Source of the DNA: DAOTXK01 sp034435395
GTDB taxonomy: Bacteria > Chloroflexota > Anaerolineae > Aggregatilineales > Ch27
Direction of reading: 5' to 3'
Assembly: GCA_034435395.1 (NCBI GenBank)
Contig: DAOTXK010000034.1
Span: 1-13,290, forward strand
Length of the DNA: 13,290 nucleotides
The first letter of the stretch is position 1; each line of letters opens with the position of its first letter. Position numbers and translations under genes: made by a program. This document shows, in pieces, positions 12,121-13,290 of the stretch. Below the pieces are notes generated by a model. The model was given only the letters and a program-made list of their open reading frames with translations, was not told the origin of the DNA and did not search any database.

Positions 12121-13290
12121 GTGAAACGGTCGCCATTTTTTCTTTTTTCGGCTTTGTTCCTGTGGCTCACGCTGGTCATGATGGCGATCAGCGGGGCGCT
12201 GATCCAGGCCCAGGGCGAGCCGACCGAGACCGAAACACCAACCCCGACCGAGACGCCCTTCGGCAACTACGTCTACTTCAATGACGTGTACGTCCGCGGC
12301 GGGCCGGGGCGCGACTACCCGCCGGTGGGGCAGCTCGTCGGCGGGATGCAGGTGCGCCCGGCCGCCCGCAGCGACGATGGTCGATGGGTGCTGATCCATT
12401 ACCGGCAGGGATTCGGCTGGGTGCGCCGCGATCTGGTCATCTGGATGGATGACGTGGACGCGCTGCCGGTGCTGGCCGGGGGCGTGACCCCTTCGCCGGA
12501 CCCTGACCGCATCACCAACACGCCCTTTTTCCCCACGGAAACGCCGACGGGCAATTGGGCCAACGTCAGCCAGGAAGGGGCCTACCTGCGCGCCGGGCCG
12601 GGCCGGACCTATCTGGTGCTGGGGGCGCTGCACGCGGGCGAGGTGGTGGCCCCCGTGGCCCGCACCGAAGACCAAGCCTGGGTGATGATTCGTTACGGGG
12701 ATGGCTTCGCCTGGGTGCTGCGCGATCTGGTCCGCTGGGTGGACGACCTGGGGGCGCTGCCGGTGATCGCCACCGATACCCCGGCGAACCTGACCCCGTC
12801 CCTGACGTTCACCGCGTCGGTTACGCCGTCGTCCACGGCAACGGTGACCGATACAATCACACCCTCGTTCACGCCCATTGCCACGGCCACGCTGACGCCG
12901 TCCCCGGTCCCAACAGCGACGGCGACGCCTGGGCTGGGGCCGAGAGTGACCGCTGGGCCGACGATCACGGCGTCACCGACCGCGACGCCATCCGCCACGG
13001 CCACCGCCACGGCCAGCCCGACGCCGACCGCTGTGCCGACGGAGCGTCCAACCAGCACGGCAACCAGCACCCAGACCCCGACGGCTACCCTGACGGACAC
13101 GGCGACGGCCACCCGCACCCCAACTGACACGCCTTCGCCAACGGCCACCGATACGGCCCTGCCGACGGATACGCCGACCAACACCCCAAGCAACACTCCT
13201 ACCGCCACGCCGACGAATACGGCCAGCCCGACGAATACGCCGACCCACACCCCCAGCGATACGCCCACCGCCACGCCAACGGATACGCCC
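12121..13290 (+). CDS. Secreted tandem SH3b-domain protein with Thr/Pro-rich tail, cut by right edge
   Basis: I translated this frame from GTG 12121 to the window end: 390 codons with no stop. GGGAG lies 5 nt before the GTG and no better start exists. A signal peptide spans about 1-30 (KR, long hydrophobic stretch, IQAQG), so the protein is exported. After a short TPT linker come two bacterial SH3 (SH3b) domains, about 50-118 and 148-216. They share YVRGGPGRDY/YLRAGPGRTY and WVLIHYRQGFGWVRRDLV/WVMIRYGDGFAWVLRDLV, and both close with DDxxALPV. SH3b domains often bind peptidoglycan or peptide stems. From residue 218 the chain is low-complexity Thr/Pro/Ala/Ser/Asn/Asp, a likely extended and possibly glycosylated stalk toward a C-terminal domain outside the window. 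A cell-wall-associated role is inferred from this layout. Confidence 0.85.
   Translation, partial: MKRSPFFLFSALFLWLTLVMMAISGALIQAQGEPTETETPTPTETPFGNYVYFNDVYVRGGPGRDYPPVGQLVGGMQVRPAARSDDGRWVLIHYRQGFGWVRRDLVIWMDDVDALPVLAGGVTPSPDPDRITNTPFFPTETPTGNWANVSQEGAYLRAGPGRTYLVLGALHAGEVVAPVARTEDQAWVMIRYGDGFAWVLRDLVRWVDDLGALPVIATDTPANLTPSLTFTASVTPSSTATVTDTITPSFTPIATATLTPSPVPTATATPGLGPRVTAGPTITASPTATPSATATATASPTPTAVPTERPTSTATSTQTPTATLTDTATATRTPTDTPSPTATDTALPTDTPTNTPSNTPTATPTNTASPTNTPTHTPSDTPTATPTDTP
12772..13290 (+). repeat. Low-complexity Thr/Pro-coding repeat tract
   Basis: Degenerate 3-residue and 6-residue units (T-P-T, T-A-T, N-T-P, D-T-P) encoded mostly by ACG, ACC, CCG and GCC codons fill this stretch to the window end. 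Regularity increases from about 13100 onward. The reverse strand shows a long Val/Gly-rich open frame that is only the shadow of this repeat. Confidence 0.8.

Noticed and set aside
12693..13274. Minus-strand Val/Gly-repeat open frame resembling a repetitive surface protein
   Set aside because: It is the reverse complement of the Thr/Pro codon repeats; the plus-strand frame has a signal peptide and SH3b domains.

Overview
The window is GC-rich chromosomal DNA of bacterial type. Several features point, by inference only, to a member of the Chloroflexota (Anaerolineae-like). These are long Thr/Pro-rich 'TPT' tails on surface proteins, a membrane-anchored Ser/Thr kinase, tandem SH3b domains behind a signal peptide, a secreted ferritin-like protein of DUF2202 type, and a corrinoid/pterin methyl-transfer gene pair. 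No phage, IS element, CRISPR array or integrase is visible. It reads as an ordinary chromosomal neighbourhood made of many short transcription units.

Layout, left to right. Positions 1-7566 are read from the minus strand. They hold a transmembrane Ser/Thr kinase-like protein cut by the left edge, tRNA-Leu(UAA) with its own promoter and terminator, and a two-gene corrinoid methyl-transfer unit (corrinoid protein, then a pterin-dependent methyltransferase) with a terminator-like hairpin between the two genes. They continue with a CPA1-type Na+/H+ antiporter carrying an unusually long cytoplasmic tail, a UPF0173-type metallo-hydrolase and peptide deformylase. A divergent intergenic region (7567-7911) holds back-to-back promoters and a pair of tandem 14-bp dyads. 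From 7912 to the end everything is on the plus strand. First comes a compact three-gene operon (MutS-family ATPase, DJ-1/PfpI-family protein, rhomboid protease; two 14-bp gaps; strong terminator). It is followed by a secreted di-iron ferritin-like protein with its own terminator, and finally a secreted protein with two SH3b domains and a long Thr/Pro tail that runs off the right edge.

How the genes work together. Most units are functionally independent. The clear partnerships are the corrinoid protein with its methyltransferase, where a methyl group moves between a pterin and cobalamin, and the co-transcribed MutS-like/DJ-1/rhomboid trio, whose common purpose I cannot infer. The proteins cut by the two window edges both carry extracytoplasmic TPT-rich stretches.

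I found no convincing new multi-gene defence or mobile system. The best leads are the degenerate catalytic residues of the kinase, the hairpin inside the corrinoid operon, the tandem dyads at the deformylase promoter, the MutS-like ATPase with Asn in place of the Walker B Asp, the duplicated module in the antiporter tail, and a composite palindromic element at 3522-3580.
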